From assembly GCF_040500525.1 (NCBI RefSeq), contig NZ_CP159403.1, positions 1,100,001 through 1,164,000 on the forward strand: a DNA stretch of 64,000 nucleotides. The letters are read 5' to 3'. Numbering within the stretch: the stretch's first letter is position 1; every line of letters begins with the position of its first letter. The notes under the pieces were generated by a model that worked only from the letters and a program-made list of their open reading frames with translations, ran no database searches and had not been told where the DNA came from. The stretch is from Azospirillum formosense. Its GTDB lineage: Bacteria; Pseudomonadota; Alphaproteobacteria; Azospirillales; Azospirillaceae. The translations under genes and the position numbers were made by a program. This document shows positions 63,640 through 64,000 of the stretch, piece by piece.

Positions 63640-64000
63640 TCAGAGCGGGATGTTGTCGTGCTTGCGCCAGGGGTTCTGGAGCTGCTTCTTCTTCAGCATG
63701 GACAGCGCCTTGATGACGCGCCGGCGGGTGCCGTGCGGCATGATGACGTCGTCGATGTAGCCGCGCGACGCCGCCACGAACGGGTTGGCGAACTTCTGCC
63801 GGTATTCCTCGGTGCGCGCCTCGATCTTGGCGGTGTCGCCGATGTCGCCGCGGAAGATGATCTCCACCGCGCCCTTCGGCCCCATCACCGCGATCTCCGC
63901 CGACGGCCAGGCGTAGTTGATGTCGCCGCGCAGATGCTTGGACGCCATCACGTCGTAGGCGCCGCCGTAGGCCTTGCGCGTGATGACGGTGATCTTCGGC
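63640..64000 (-). CDS. pccB: Acyl-CoA carboxylase beta (carboxyltransferase) subunit, partial
   Basis: The C-terminal 119 codons of a carboxyltransferase; the gene runs off the right edge. Visible are [63 protein letters not shown] and the terminal [19 protein letters not shown], all typical of PccB. It transfers the carboxyl group from carboxybiotin on PccA to propionyl-CoA. It precedes pccA by 14 bases on the same strand. Confidence 0.93.
   Translation of the reverse strand, partial: PKITVITRKAYGGAYDVMASKHLRGDINYAWPSAEIAVMGPKGAVEIIFRGDIGDTAKIEARTEEYRQKFANPFVAASRGYIDDVIMPHGTRRRVIKALSMLKKKQLQNPWRKHDNIPL

Noticed and set aside
1..64000. CRISPR arrays, tRNA or rRNA genes, insertion sequences, prophage or integrase genes
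   Set aside because: Looked for repeat-spacer structure, cloverleaf-like segments and transposase motifs, and found none. The tandem repeats seen are too short and too few for CRISPR.

Overview
This is a dense, very GC-rich stretch of an alphaproteobacterial replicon. Gene content and order (a modEABC unit, a complete type VI secretion locus with SPOR and lytic-transglycosylase accessory genes, RpoE/ChrR, DctA with DctB/DctD, and pccB-pccA-bioY-mcm) suggest a Rhodospirillales bacterium of the Azospirillum type. That assignment is inferred from style and gene combinations, not from a marker gene. No rRNA, tRNA, CRISPR array, transposase or integrase was recognised. Coding is tight, with many 4-base ATGA/GTGA overlaps, and most long alternative-frame readings are high-GC artefacts.

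Region 1 (1-8313) carries a DUF1489 protein, an acyl-carrier-like protein without the usual serine, an EamA exporter and a leftward molybdate unit modE-modA-modB-modC. Two matching Mo-box-like palindromes lie upstream of modE, the distal one next to a large hairpin. A SIMPL-domain protein, a pentameric ligand-gated-channel-like protein and a UPF0114 membrane protein follow. The last overlaps the end of a T6SS gene.

Region 2 (8310-37166) is a type VI secretion locus built as two divergent operons from about 23.7-23.86 kb. The leftward arm runs: sensor-like membrane protein, HAMP-like polytopic membrane protein, SpoIIE/PP2C-like protein lacking three metal-ligand aspartates, lytic transglycosylase, two SPOR proteins, TssJ-like lipoprotein, tssK, tssL, tssM, tssA, second hcp. 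The rightward arm runs: small helical protein, J-domain-like protein, tssB, tssC, hcp, tssE, tssF, tssG, tssH(clpV), vgrG, MORN-repeat protein. A DUF4280 (PAAR-like) gene faces it. TssM has no visible Walker A motif. The membrane-sensor, pseudophosphatase, transglycosylase and SPOR block is the best candidate here for an undescribed system: an envelope-sensing and peptidoglycan-remodelling module wired into a T6SS.

Region 3 (37261-50408) has DNA polymerase IV, the ChrR/RpoE stress pair, a PAS-AAA+ sigma-54 activator, pyruvate formate-lyase with an FNR/FixK box, pqiABC lipid-transport genes, a hypothetical secreted-domain-like protein and a TPR/glycosyltransferase-like protein.

Region 4 (50476-64000) is central carbon metabolism. 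A malic enzyme (MaeB) sits after dctA. DctB/DctD are divergent from dctA across a textbook sigma-54 promoter and DctD-type sites. Then come a DUF2161 nuclease-fold protein, a CcdA-like small ORF touching the mutase stop codon, and the propionyl-CoA route: methylmalonyl-CoA mutase, biotin transporter BioY, and carboxylase alpha and (partial) beta subunits. Palindromic GC-rich repeats of one family occur in three intergenic gaps.
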